This document shows, piece by piece, positions 11,558 through 20,619 of a stretch of DNA of 64,000 bases. Below the pieces are notes generated by a model. It was not told the origin of the DNA. It made no database searches and worked only from the letters and a program-made list of their open reading frames with translations. The translations under genes and the position numbers were made by a program. Within the stretch, counting starts at the first letter, position 1, and each line of letters opens with the position of its first letter. The stretch spans positions 3,444,937 to 3,508,936 of the forward strand of contig NC_091391.1 in the NCBI RefSeq assembly GCF_038502225.1, given 5' to 3'. Source of the DNA: Cherax quadricarinatus. Taxonomy: Eukaryota > Arthropoda > Malacostraca > Decapoda > Parastacidae.

Positions 11558-11890
11558 CAACAAGTCGACAGTCTCCCACCTAGGCAGGGCGACCCAAAAA
11601 GAAAGAAAATCTCCAAAAATGTAATACTTTCATCATTCAACACTTTCACCACACTCGCACATTATCACTGTTTTTGCAGAGGTGCTCAGAATACAACAGT
11701 TTAGAAGCATACACATATAAAGATACACAACATATCCCTCCAAACTGCCAATATCCCAAACCCCTCCTTTAAAGTGCAGGCATTGTACTTCCCATTTCCA
11801 GGACTCAAGTCCGACTATATAAAAATAACCTGTTTCCCTGAATCCCTTCACTAAATATTACCCTGCTCACACTCCAACAGCTTGTCAGGT
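11553..11890 (-). mobile_element. LINE 3' UTR fragment (family of the 37686-38708 element)
   Basis: The complement matches the 3' UTR that follows the LINE at 37686-38708: both have GGATTCAGGGAAAC or a one-base variant, GGACTTGAGTCCTGG, AATGGGAAGTACA or a close variant, and the terminal CACCTAGGTGGG-like or CCTTGGTGG-like section. The fragment lacks the coding part. Its 3' end, at low coordinates on this strand, meets the (TA)n tract of the neighbouring SINE. Confidence 0.75.
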
Positions 11891-12186
11891 CCCAAATACC
11901 ATTCGTCTCCATTCACTCCAGGAGCTGCATTTCCAGTACTTGGAAGTGTTTCCAATAATTTAAAGGTGTTATTTGTCCTGTGTGGGCAGTAAACTTACAA
12001 TCTGCTTAACTAAACAGTGACGTCTTTAATTTGTTGGAATGTATTGTAAACAAGCATCTTTGTTTATTGGCTCGGTACTGTCCATAACTGTTACTATCTT
12101 CTCCTTCTCCTGTGCCTCCTACTCATTTTCCTTCTCCTCCTATGCCTCCTCCTCCTCATTCAGTAGCAAGTAGGCTTAATGTCTAA
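11891..12186. other. Single-copy spacer, pyrimidine-rich
   Basis: Contains CCTCCT-rich stretches at about 12100-12165. No gene is seen. It precedes the Penelope-like fragment, and part of it may be diverged element sequence. Confidence 0.4.
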
Positions 12187-12741
12187 ATTTTAAATTGTTG
12201 TGGGCCTAGTTCCCTCGGTACCCAGCACGGGCATTTAACCTTCAACACACCCAGAAAAGACACTGCCGAGAAGAGATACATAGTCCTCCCCACCAACTCC
12301 ATTGCCAAACACGTTTCCAACATCTTTTCCAGTACCTCATTCCAAGTATCTACCTCCACAACCACGACCATCAAGGACATTACCAGTAATAGACAGGACA
12401 AGCTTCCATCCTCTGCAGGGGTATACGTAATCCCTTGTAATGACTGCAGCAAATTATTCGTGGGCGAAACATCAAGGGACCTCCAAACACGTATTTCAGA
12501 ACACCAATATGCAAGCAGGACTGACGATACAAGGAATGCCTGTGTACAACATCGCAATTCACAGAACCATTTAATTAACTACAGAAACTCAAGACTTGTC
12601 GCCACAGAAGACAACACTCAATACCGAAGAATCCTGGAATCATCGCTTATCTCTATAACCAACAATTTCAACCAGAACAATGGCTTCTATAACATAGCTG
12701 AACCACTCGCCAAGAAATTTCTTCATCACTATCCCACATAA
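12187..12741 (+). pseudogene. Penelope-like retroelement, C-terminal GIY-YIG endonuclease fragment
   Basis: An open stretch of 184 codons from 12187 to the stop at 12739-12741 matches the end of a Penelope-like polymerase. A linker (residues 1-76) leads to the GIY-YIG nuclease: GVYVIPCNDCSKLFVGETSR carries the GVY at residues 78-80, a CxxC pair at 84 and 87 and FVG at 91-93. The conserved Arg (102), His (106) and catalytic Glu (151) follow in TRISEH and RRILESS, and the closing Asn in FYNIAEPL. The domain nicks target DNA for retrotransposition in this family. The reverse transcriptase is absent and no real start exists, so the copy is 5'-truncated. Inverted LINE sequence begins right after the stop. 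It shows that Penelope-like elements have been active here, which bears on the hammerhead-like hairpins. Confidence 0.85.
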
Positions 12742-13690
12742 GAACATGGGAATGGAAGAACACTGCAGAAGGTCTGCTCACTTACTTATCCAGTCTGACA
12801 ACATGACTCACGAAATCGTAATGACACGATTGCAAACAAATCATACAACGGGCGGGATTTGAACCCGCGGTCATCATGTTAGCCACTGGACCAGTATTGC
12901 AACCCAGGATTCCAAATGGCCTGTTACCCCGGGTGTAATGGGAGCAAAATAAACACAGCAGAAAAAGTTTAGACTTATATTATCCTTCACCAATTTAGAA
13001 CAGCAATATGTACACTATGTACAGTGATAAGTATAGTGCACTCCACGGTAAGCAAGGCAGAAATAGAAGCCACAAGAGAGCAGACCGTGCTTCAACCAGC
13101 TCTAGAATGGGAATGACAAGGGCAGACAGGAGAGTGGTACCCACATAACCTCTGTGATTGCCAAAACCATCTTCTTATTGGCTGGAACCTGGTCACTAGT
13201 TGAACGACGGGGCCCCATCATCAACCCTCAGTTACCTGGTTCACTGGTTGGGGGAGATAGCCTGTAAATGAGGGTGTGTACATGCGCCGAATAAAGGTTA
13301 CGTACTCTTTGCATGCCACAACCAGCTAGCCGTGGTATGGTTTGTCTGCAATCGTTTCATTACGATTTCGTGAGTCATGTTGACGGCATTGAGGGGACTT
13401 GAGCTAGAGTTCGTCACAGCCATGCTAGCGGGAGATTCGTCTGTAAAAACTTGCATTTGTGGTCACAGTGGTGGCCTATGCTAACCTTCCTATGGTGTAG
13501 AAATATACCTAGTTGGATGAATCTTATTGTGGCTAACGCGACGGTCTTGGAGTTTTGAGACTCTCTGACCGCGGGTTCTACCCCCACCCGTGATATGGTT
13601 TACTTATCCAGTCTCTTTTAAAAGCTACCCAAGATTTTAGACTCGATCAGTCTACTCGGAAGACTGTCACATGCAGCTGTCTCCACTTGA
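12742..13690 (-). mobile_element. LINE 3' fragment split by snapback element T2
   Basis: The pieces 12742-12796 and 13600-13690 together are the complement of the LINE 3' end seen at 41935-42250: GAACACTGCAGAAGG, then a segment equivalent to CCAGTCTCTTNTAAAGC. They are separated by element T2 (12797-13599), which duplicates a 15-bp target. Coding content is decayed. Confidence 0.65.
12797..13599 (+). mobile_element. tRNA-derived snapback element, composite copy T2
   Basis: The insertion is flanked by TTACTTATCCAGTCT at 12782-12796 and 13600-13614. The left end has TGACTCACGAAATCG and the right end GATATGGT, as in the other T copies. The inside is composite: an antisense tRNA-like module with perfect B-box complement GGGATTTGAACCC near 12855, about 430 bp of unclassified sequence, an inverted left end at about 13331-13385, and a sense module with GCGGGTTCTACCCCC near 13570. 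It is nested or rearranged. Confidence 0.75.
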
Positions 13691-13699
13691 CCCAGCATT

Positions 13700-13850
13700 C
13701 TCATCCTATAAATACTCCCGTACCTTCCACCCCAGGTAGATCTGTTTGTGACTTGAAAAAGCCCACTGTGTGGGCGAAACGTTGTCAATAAAGGATCACA
13801 TTATAGTGCATATGTGTTTACATTTCCATTGTGTCGGTATTTTATACCAT
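13700..13850 (+). mobile_element. Family A solo right arm: TATA box, hairpin, AATAAA, terminal stem-loop
   Basis: TATAAATA at 13707-13714 is followed by a hairpin at 13752-13785 with stem GCCCAC/GTGGGC and loop TGT, then GAAACGTTGTC, AATAAA at 13787-13792, GTGT 21 nt later, TGTCGG 14 nt after that, and a terminal stem GGTAT/ATACC at 13836-13848. The hammerhead core is degenerate here (CTTGAAAAAG instead of CTGATGAAG). The hairpin and module order match families B-E. Confidence 0.75.
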
Positions 13851-13900
13851 TTATTTCCACAGAGATAAGACCTCAAGTATTTTTAGACCGCAAGTATTCT

Positions 13901-14000
13901 CCTCCACATCCTTCCCATTCTCCTCCTCCTCGTCCTCCTTATCTCCTTCATTCTCCTACTCATTCTCCTCCTCCTCCTCCTCCTCCTCCTCCTCCTCCAG
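13901..14000. repeat. (CTC)n-rich tract
   Basis: CTC/CCT repeats, purest at about 13965-13998. The proline-rich open frame here is an artefact. Confidence 0.85.
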
Positions 14001-14239
14001 ATCAAACTGACCTGTGGTATCCAAATTATCCTTGAACTATCACGACCACACACAACAATCAACGGAATACTGAGAGGCAGGACCAGGAGCTAGAGCTCAG
14101 AACTTTTCTATGTGGCAGTCACATTGTGGGCGGCAGCTGCGTAAAGCTCTCAAGTCACTTAGAAAAAAAACTGAAAAATATCCAAAGATTTGCAACTAGA
14201 TTTGACCTAGAAAACAACTAAACCTGTAGACCCGGGAAG

Positions 14240-14250
14240 ATGAACATGCA

Positions 14251-14345
<95 letters not shown>

Positions 14346-14490
14346 AGAATGTAGCCACTGAGAGGTCATGTCCCTCTCAGATCCAACACCTCTCACTTTG
14401 CATCTTGGTACAGAAAAACACCTTGGACAACCCTTTCAAGTGAGAACTGTTGGATCTGAGAGGGACCTGACCTCTCAGTGGCTACACTCT

Positions 14491-14558
<68 letters not shown>

Positions 14559-14820
14559 TACACCTCTCCTTCCGACAGTATTTAAGTCTCCGCACTGTCG
14601 CTTGATCTTCAGATAGTTCCTGACTATGGAACTGAACTTCTCCAGGCCGAGGGACTGACAACCTCAAATTCTACGACTTCAAGGGTGATGGACTGATTAC
14701 ATCGTCTTCACATCTCTACTGTTCCTGCCTACTTTCTGTATTCGACTGAAGAAGCCTACTGTGTAGGCGAAACGTTTCGGAATAAAGTTGCCTAACTGTT
14801 GCATATGTGTCTTACTTAAC
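14240..14820 (+). mobile_element. Family E foldback element with inverted (AGT)n/(ACT)n arms
   Basis: The insertion is flanked by AGACCCGGGAAG at 14228-14239 and 14821-14832. The left half holds (AGT)n at 14252-14343 and an inner arm with GAGAGGTCATGTCCCTCTC; the right half holds the inverted arm and (ACT)n at 14489-14556. The right arm continues with a weak TATA-like TATTTAAG at 14579-14586, a hammerhead-like hairpin at 14746-14778 and AATAAA at 14781-14786. The left arm lacks these parts, as expected for 5' truncation. The right end keeps the TTGCATATGTGT block but not the TGTCGG terminus. Confidence 0.8.
14746..14778 (+). ncRNA. Hammerhead-ribozyme-like motif, family E
   Basis: CTGAAGA (core CUGANGA with N=A) at 14746-14752, one extra A, a 6-bp stem GCCTAC/GTAGGC with loop TGT, then GAAACGTTTC. 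The palindromic ACGT after GAA could form stem III between two copies, as proposed for minimal Penelope hammerheads. Activity is not shown by sequence. Confidence 0.5.
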
Positions 14821-14865
14821 AGACCCGGGAAGGGGGGATATGATCACAACCTTCAAAATATTAAT

Positions 14866-15830
14866 GGAGATACTTGGTATAAAATACTGACACGATGGAA
14901 AAATAAACAAATGCAGCATAATGTGATCCTTTATTGACAACGTTTCGCCCACAGAGTGGACTTTATCAAGTCACAAACAGATCTACTTGAGCAAAGAGTA
15001 CATGAGTACATCTGTTACTGACTTTATGAAGCTCACTGTATGGGCGAAACGTTGTCAATAAAGAGTACATGAGTACATCTGCTACTGACTTTATGAAGCT
15101 CACTGTGTGGGCGAAACGTTGTCAATAAAGAGTACATGAGTACATCTGTTACTGACTTTATGAAGCTCAGTGTGGGCGAAACGTTGCCAATAAAGAGTAC
15201 ATGAGTACATCTGTTACTGACTTTATGAAGCTCAGTGTGGGCGAAACGTTGCCAATAAAGAGTACATGAGTTCATCTGTTACTGACTTTATGAAGCTCAC
15301 TGTGTGGGCGAAACGTTGTCAATAAAGAGTACATGAGTACATCTGTTACTGACTTTATGAAGCTCACTGTGTGGGCGAAACGTTGTCAATAAAGAGTACA
15401 TGAGTACATCTGCTACTGACTTCATGAAGCTCACTGTGTGGGCGAAACGTTGCCAATAAAGAGTACATGAGTACATCTGTTACTCACTTTGTGAAGCTCA
15501 CTGTGTGGGCGAAACGTTGTCAATAAAGAGTACATGAGTACATCTGTTACTGACTTTATGAAGCTCACTGTGTGGGCGAAACGTTGTCAATAAAGTGTAC
15601 ATGAGTACATCTGCAACTGACTTTATGAAGCTCACTGTGTGGGCGAAACGTTGTCAATAAAGAGTACATGAGTACATCTGTTACTGACTTTATGAAGCTC
15701 ACTGTGTGGGCGAAACGTTGTCAATAAAGAGTACATCTGTTACTGACTTTACGAAGCTCACTGTGTGGGCGAAACGTTGTCAATAAAGGGTCACATATTG
15801 CTTTTATGCCTATTTTCCAAAGATATTTGC
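14866..15830 (+). mobile_element. Family A foldback whose right arm is amplified into 12 tandem units
   Basis: The left arm, inverted, has the terminal stem at about 14876-14886, complement of AATAAA in ATCCTTTATTGAC, and the hairpin at about 14939-14971. The right side is a tandem array (14993-15788) of 12 units of 65-67 bp. Each unit carries AATAAAGAGTACATGAGTAC, TGAAGCTCACTGTGTGGGC and CGAAACGTTG; CGAAACG starts at 15045, 15112, 15177, 15242, 15309, 15376, 15443, 15510, 15577, 15644, 15711 and 15770. Two units lost 2 bp of the hairpin. The core box is degenerate (TTTATGAAG). Confidence 0.85.
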
Positions 15831-15907
15831 GGTACTGATACAGTGCAGAGATACGAAAGATACTTAGGAGATACAATACTGACTTAAGATACATAAATAC
15901 GAGAAAC

Positions 15908-15990
15908 AGATTACCTGGAGAGAGATTACCTGGAGAGAGTTCCGGGGGTCAACGCCCCCGCGGCCCGGTCTGTGACCAGGCCTCCTTAGG
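15908..15990 (-). mobile_element. LINE 3'-end fragment (5770-type family)
   Basis: The complement contains GAGGCCTGGTCACAGACCGG and the GC-rich GGGGGCGTTGACCCCCGG segment typical of this family's 3' end, followed by CTCTCCAGGTAATC-like repeats. Confidence 0.65.
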
Positions 15991-16003
15991 TCAGTGTCCC
16001 AGG

Positions 16004-16170
16004 ATGCGACCCACACCAGTCGACTAACACCCAGGTACCCATTTTACTGATGGGGAACATAGACAACAGGTGGATAGAAATACGTCCAATGTTTCTACTC
16101 TGGCTGGGAATCGAACCCGGACCCTCGCCGTGTGAAGCCAGAGTGTTAACCACAGATGAAATACGAATAT
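16004..16170 (-). mobile_element. tRNA-derived SINE, minus strand
   Basis: The complement has a tRNA-like head with B box GGGTTCGATTCCCAG at about 16109-16123, and the body AAAATGGGTACCTGGGTGTT and ACTGGTGTGGGTCGCATCC shared with the SINE at 11264. The head differs from that copy. Confidence 0.8.
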
Positions 16171-16359
16171 TGATCAAGTCGAGGACCGGGATACAGGGCG
16201 ACACATGGGAGAAATGTGTCATCAGATGTTCACTTAAGATACTAATCATATAACTGCGACTGATCCTTCCTTTCCTCGGATCAAACTCTGATTCTTCAGG
16301 TACTGTACAATTTCGTAAGGGAAATTCGACACGTGCAACACTTGGGTATCTTACCGGTG

Positions 16360-16390
16360 GAAACGTTTCGCCACACAGTGACTTCATCAG
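16360..16390 (-). ncRNA. Hammerhead-ribozyme-like motif, family B copy 1
   Basis: On the minus strand CTGATGA is intact, then an extra A, stem GTCAC/GTGGC (one G-U pair replacing the usual C-G), loop TGT and GAAACGTTTC. The base change keeps pairing. Confidence 0.5.
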
Positions 16391-16432
16391 TCCTATACGA
16401 CGAACAATGGGGAAGATCAGGAGGAGTTTGAG

Positions 16433-18796
16433 GTAATCAGTCCCTCAGCCTGGAGTCGATATAATCAGTCCCTCAGCCTGGAGTCGATGTAATCAGTCCC
16501 TCAGTCTGGAGTCGATGTAATCAGTCCCTCAGCCTGGAGTCGATATAATCAGTCCCTCAGCCTGGAGTCGATATAATCAGTCCCTCAGCCTGGAGTCGAT
16601 ATAATCAGTCCCTCAGCCTGGAGTCGATATAATCAGTCCCTCAGCCTGGAGTCGATATAATCAGTCCCTCAGCCTGGAGTCGATATAATCAGTCCCTCAG
16701 CCTGGAGTCGATATAATCAGTCCCTCAGCCTGGAGTCGATATAATCAGTCCCTCAGCCTGGAGTCGATATAATCAGTCCCTCAGCCTGGAGTCGATATAA
16801 TCAGTCCCTCATCCTGGAGTCGATATAATCAGTCCCTCAGCCTGGAGTCGATATAATCAGTCTATCAGCCTAGAGTCGATATAATCAGTCCCTCAGCCTG
16901 GAGTCGATATAATCAGTCCCTCAGCCTGGAGTCGATATAATCAGTCCCTCAGCCTGGAGTCGATATAATCAGTCCCTCAGCCTGGAGTCGATATAATCAG
17001 TCCCTCAGCCTGGAGTCGATATAATCAGTCCCTCAGCCTGGAGTCGATATAATCAGTCCCTCATCCTGGAGTCGAAATAATCAGTCCCTCAGCCTGGAGT
17101 CGATATAATCAGTCTATCAGCCTAGAGTCGATATAATCAGTCCCTCAGCCTGGAGTCGATATAATCAGTCCCTCAGCCTGGAGTCGATATAATCAGTCCC
17201 TCAGCCTGGAGTCGATATAATCAGTCCCTCAGCCTGGAGTCGATATAATCAGTCCCTCATCCTGGAGTCGATATAATCAGTCCCTCAGCCTGGAGTCGAT
17301 ATAATCAGTCCCTCAGCCTGGAGTCGATATAATCAGTCCCTCAGCCTGGAGTCGATATAATCAGTCTATCAGCCTAGAGTCGATATAATCAGTCCCTCAG
17401 CCTGGAGTCGATATAATCAGTCCCCCAGCCTGGAGTCGATATAATCAGTCCCTCAGCCTGGAGTCGATATAATCAGTCCCTCAGCCTGGAGTCGATATAA
17501 TCAGTCCCTCAGCCTGGAGTCGATATAATCAGTCCCTCAGCCTGGAGTCGATATAATCAGTCCCTCAGCCTGGAGTCGATATAATCAGCCCCTCAGCCTG
17601 GAGTCGATATAATCAGTCCCTCAGCCTGGAGTCGATATAATCAGTCCCTCAGCCTGGAGTCGATATAATCAGTCCCTCAGCCTGGAGCCGATAAAATCAG
17701 TCCCTCAGCCTGGAGTCGATATAATCAGTCCCTCAGCCTGGAGTCGATATAATCAGTCCCTCAGCCTGGAGTCGATATAATCAGTCCCTCATCCTGGAGT
17801 CGATATAATCAGTCCCTCAGCCTGGAGTCGAAATAATCAGTCCCTCAGCCTGGAGTCGATATAATCAGTCCCTCAGCCTGGAGTCGATATAATCAGTCCC
17901 TCAGCCTGGAGTCGATATAATCAGTCCCTCAGCCTGGAGTCGATATAATCAGTCCCTCAGCCTGGAGCCGATAAAATCAGTCCCTCAGCCTGGAGTCGAT
18001 ATAATCAGTCCCTCAGGCTGGAGTCGATATAATCAGTCCCTCAGCCTAGAGTCGATATAATCAGTCCCTCAGCCTGGAGTCGATATAATCAGTCCCTCAG
18101 CCTTGAGTCGATATAATCAGTCCCTTAGCCTGGAGTCGATATAATCAGTCCCTCAGCCTGGAGTCGATATAATCAGTCCCTCAGCCTGGAGTCGATATAA
18201 TCAGTCCCTCATCCTGGAGTCGATATAATCAGTCCCTCAGCCTGGAGTCGATACAATCAGTCCCTCAGCCTGGAGTCGATATAATCAGTCCCTCAGCCTG
18301 GAGTCGATATAATCAGTCCCTCAGCCTGGAGTCGATATAATCAGTCCCCCAGCCTGGAGTCGATATAATCAGTCCCCCAGCCTGGAGTCGATATAATCAG
18401 TCCCTCAGCCTGGAGTCGATATAATCAGTCCCCCAGCCTGGAGTCGATATAATCAGTCCCTCAGCCTGGAGTCGATATAATCAGTCCCCCAGCCTGGAGT
18501 CGATATAATCAGTCCCTCAGCCTGGAGTCGATATAACCAGTCCCTCAGCCTGGAGTCGATATAATCAGTCCCTCAGCCTGGAGCCGATATAATCAGTCTC
18601 TCAGCCTGGAGTCGATATAATCAGTCCCTCAGCCTGGAGTCGATATAATCAGTCTCTTAGCCTGGAGACGATATAATCAGTCCCTCAGCCTGGAGTCGAT
18701 ATAATCAGCCCCTCAGCCTGGAGTCGATATAATCAGTCCCTCAGCCTGGAGTCGATATAATCAGCCCCTCAGCCTGGAGTCGATATAATCAGCCCA
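16433..18796. repeat. 28-bp minisatellite array (about 84 units) with higher-order structure
   Basis: Units contain ATAATCAGTCCCTCAGCCTG followed by GAGTCGAT. A variant with TCTATCAGCCTAGAG recurs at 16861, 17113 and 17365, exactly 252 bp (9 units) apart. A second variant, GAGCCGATAAAATC, recurs at about 17686 and 17966, 280 bp (10 units) apart. No indels are evident in the core. The source segment is present once in family B foldbacks. Confidence 0.97.
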
Positions 18797-18860
18797 TCAC
18801 TCACGAGAAGATTGATGTAATCAGTCTATCAATCTTTTCAAGATTGATGTGTATACTTGA

Positions 18861-19019
18861 TCATCATCCTGGAAGTAGAGCCTCACTCTGTGTTTTGTCT
18901 ATTACTCGATAGATATCAAACTTGCAAGGCTGGGGCACTGTAATTAGGGCAAGTTTGGTGCAAATAATGGTATGTGTGGGTGCCCTCTGGTCAATGTTCT
19001 ATACACACGCATCGTGGTA
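18861..19019. other. Single-copy spacer
   Basis: No gene or repeat is supported here. Confidence 0.4.
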
Positions 19020-19436
19020 ACATGATTTAACAATCTGGAGACTCACATAAATCATGTTAACATGTATTAACATTGCAGAGACACATAAATCATGTTAACA
19101 TGTATTAACACTGTAGAGAGATACATAATTATATCATGTTAACATGTATTAACACTGCAGAGACACATAAATCATGTTAACATGTATTAACATTGCAGAG
19201 ACACATAAATCATGTTAACATGTATTAACACTGTAGAGAGATACATAATTATATCATGTTAACATGTATTAACACTGCAGAGACACATAAATCATGTTAA
19301 CATGTATTAACACTATAGAGAGATACATAATTATATCATGTTAACATGTATTAACATTGCAGAGACACATAAATCATGTTAACATGTATTAACACTCTGG
19401 AGACTCACATAAATCATGTTAACATGTATTAACACT
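19020..19436. repeat. 38/44-bp repeat array built on a 12-bp palindrome
   Basis: About ten units alternate between a 38-bp form (CAGAGACACATAAATCATG) and a longer form (GAGAGATACATAATTATATC). Nearly every unit carries the perfect palindrome CATGTTAACATG. Confidence 0.9.
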
Positions 19437-19530
19437 CTTGGAAGACAGTACTGGATTATTGTGAATATTCCAACAGTGTTACCAGTTGAAGATTGAGACA
19501 CTTATGCAGCATATGGGAATCTTTATTCAG

Positions 19531-19561
19531 GAAACGTTTCGCCACACAGTGGCTTCATCAG
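19531..19561 (-). ncRNA. Hammerhead-ribozyme-like motif, family B copy 2
   Basis: Minus-strand CTGATGA at 19555-19561, an extra A, stem GCCAC/GTGGC, loop TGT and GAAACGTTTC. AATAAAG follows four bases later on that strand. Confidence 0.55.
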
Positions 19562-19691
19562 TCCAATACAAAGAGGAAGGCGTAAGGAGAGGAGTATGAG
19601 GTAATCAGTCCCTCAACCTGGAGTCGATGTGTTCAGTCCATCAATCTTGTAGAATGTACAACATAGGGCCGTAGACGTGGCTTATATACTG

Positions 19692-20486
19692 TAGTGAGGT
19701 GAGGTGAAGCAGGAGGAGGCGGGGTCATAGTGGTACCATCAACTAGTCGAAGTAGTCAGGTGAGGTGAAGCAGGAGGAGGCGGGGTCATAGTGGTACCAT
19801 CCTCTAGTCGAAGTAGTCAGGTGAGGTGAAGCAGGAGGAGGCGGGGTCATAGTGGTACCATCCACTAGTCGAAGTAGTGAGGTGAGGTGAAGCAGGAGGA
19901 GGCGGGGTCATAGTGGTACCATCCACTAGTCGAAGTAGTGAGGTGAGGTGAAGCAGGAGGAGGCGGGGTCATAGTGGTACCATCCACTAGTCGAAGTAGT
20001 GAGGTGAGGTGAAGCAGGAGGAGGCGGGGTCATAGTGGTACCATCCACTAGTCGAAGTAGTGAGGTGAGGTGAAGCAGGAGGAGGCGGGGTCATAGTGGT
20101 ACCATCCACTAGTCGAAGTAGTCAGGTGAGGTGAAGCAGGAGGAGGCGGGGTCATAGTGGTACCATCCACTAGTCGAAGTAGTGAGGTGAGGTGAAGCAG
20201 GAGGAGGCGGGGTCATAGTGGTACCATCCACTAGTCGAAGTAGTCAGGTGAGGTGAAGCAGGAGGAGGCGGGGTCATAGTGGTACCATCAACTAGTCGAA
20301 GTAGTCAGGTGACGTGAAGCAGGAGGAGGCGGGGTCATAGTGGTACCATCCACTAGTCGAAGTAGTCAGGTGAGGTGAAGCAGGAGGAGGCGGGGTCATA
20401 GTGGTACCATCCACTAGTCGAAGTAGTCAGGTGAGGTGAAGCAGGAGGAGGCGGGGTCATAGTGGTACCATCCACTAGTCGAAGTA
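19692..20486 (-). repeat. 61-bp minisatellite, left inverted array (about 13 units)
   Basis: Units contain GTGAGGTGAGGTGAAGCAGG, AGGCGGGGTCATAGTGGTAC and CATCCACTAGTCGAAGTA. It is the inverted counterpart of the 20620-22204 array. Confidence 0.97.
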
Positions 20487-20619
20487 GGTCTTCGTCCAAA
20501 GATTGGACAAAGTTTAGGAATTCTTTTAAACCATTCATCACAACTGTCAGACACTGCAGCATCATGGGATCTTGATACAAAGAATTCTTCAACACTTGTT
20601 CAACCTTTGGACGAAGACC

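Larger units (their letters stand above)
14085..14885 (+). mobile_element. LINE fragment interrupted by family E element
   Basis: The parts 14085-14239 and 14821-14885 encode a decayed LINE C-terminal region; recognisable pieces are KNIQRFATRF before the interruption and GDMITTFKILMEI after it. The element at 14240-14820 splits them with a 12-bp target-site duplication. The fragment runs into a family A left arm at about 14866. Confidence 0.7.
16340..18860 (-). mobile_element. Family B foldback variant carrying the 28-bp array
   Basis: The left boundary zone has the family B hairpin on the minus strand (16360-16390). This is followed by the segment TAATCAGTCCCTCAGCCTGG, which in intact copies (42712-43511) occurs once at the same place. 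Here it is expanded into the 28-bp array. AATAAA is absent downstream of the hairpin in this copy. The right side ends near 18860 without a recognisable second hairpin. Confidence 0.65.

Noticed and set aside
12183..12562. Minus-strand frames of 124 and 60 codons opposite the Penelope fragment
   Set aside because: They are antisense shadows of the plus-strand GIY-YIG frame, which has recognisable motifs.
14993..15788. CRISPR-like array
   Set aside because: Units are continuous 65-67-bp repeats with no unique spacers, in a eukaryotic foldback context.
16433..18796. CRISPR-like array of 28-bp repeats
   Set aside because: There are no spacers; units are directly adjacent.
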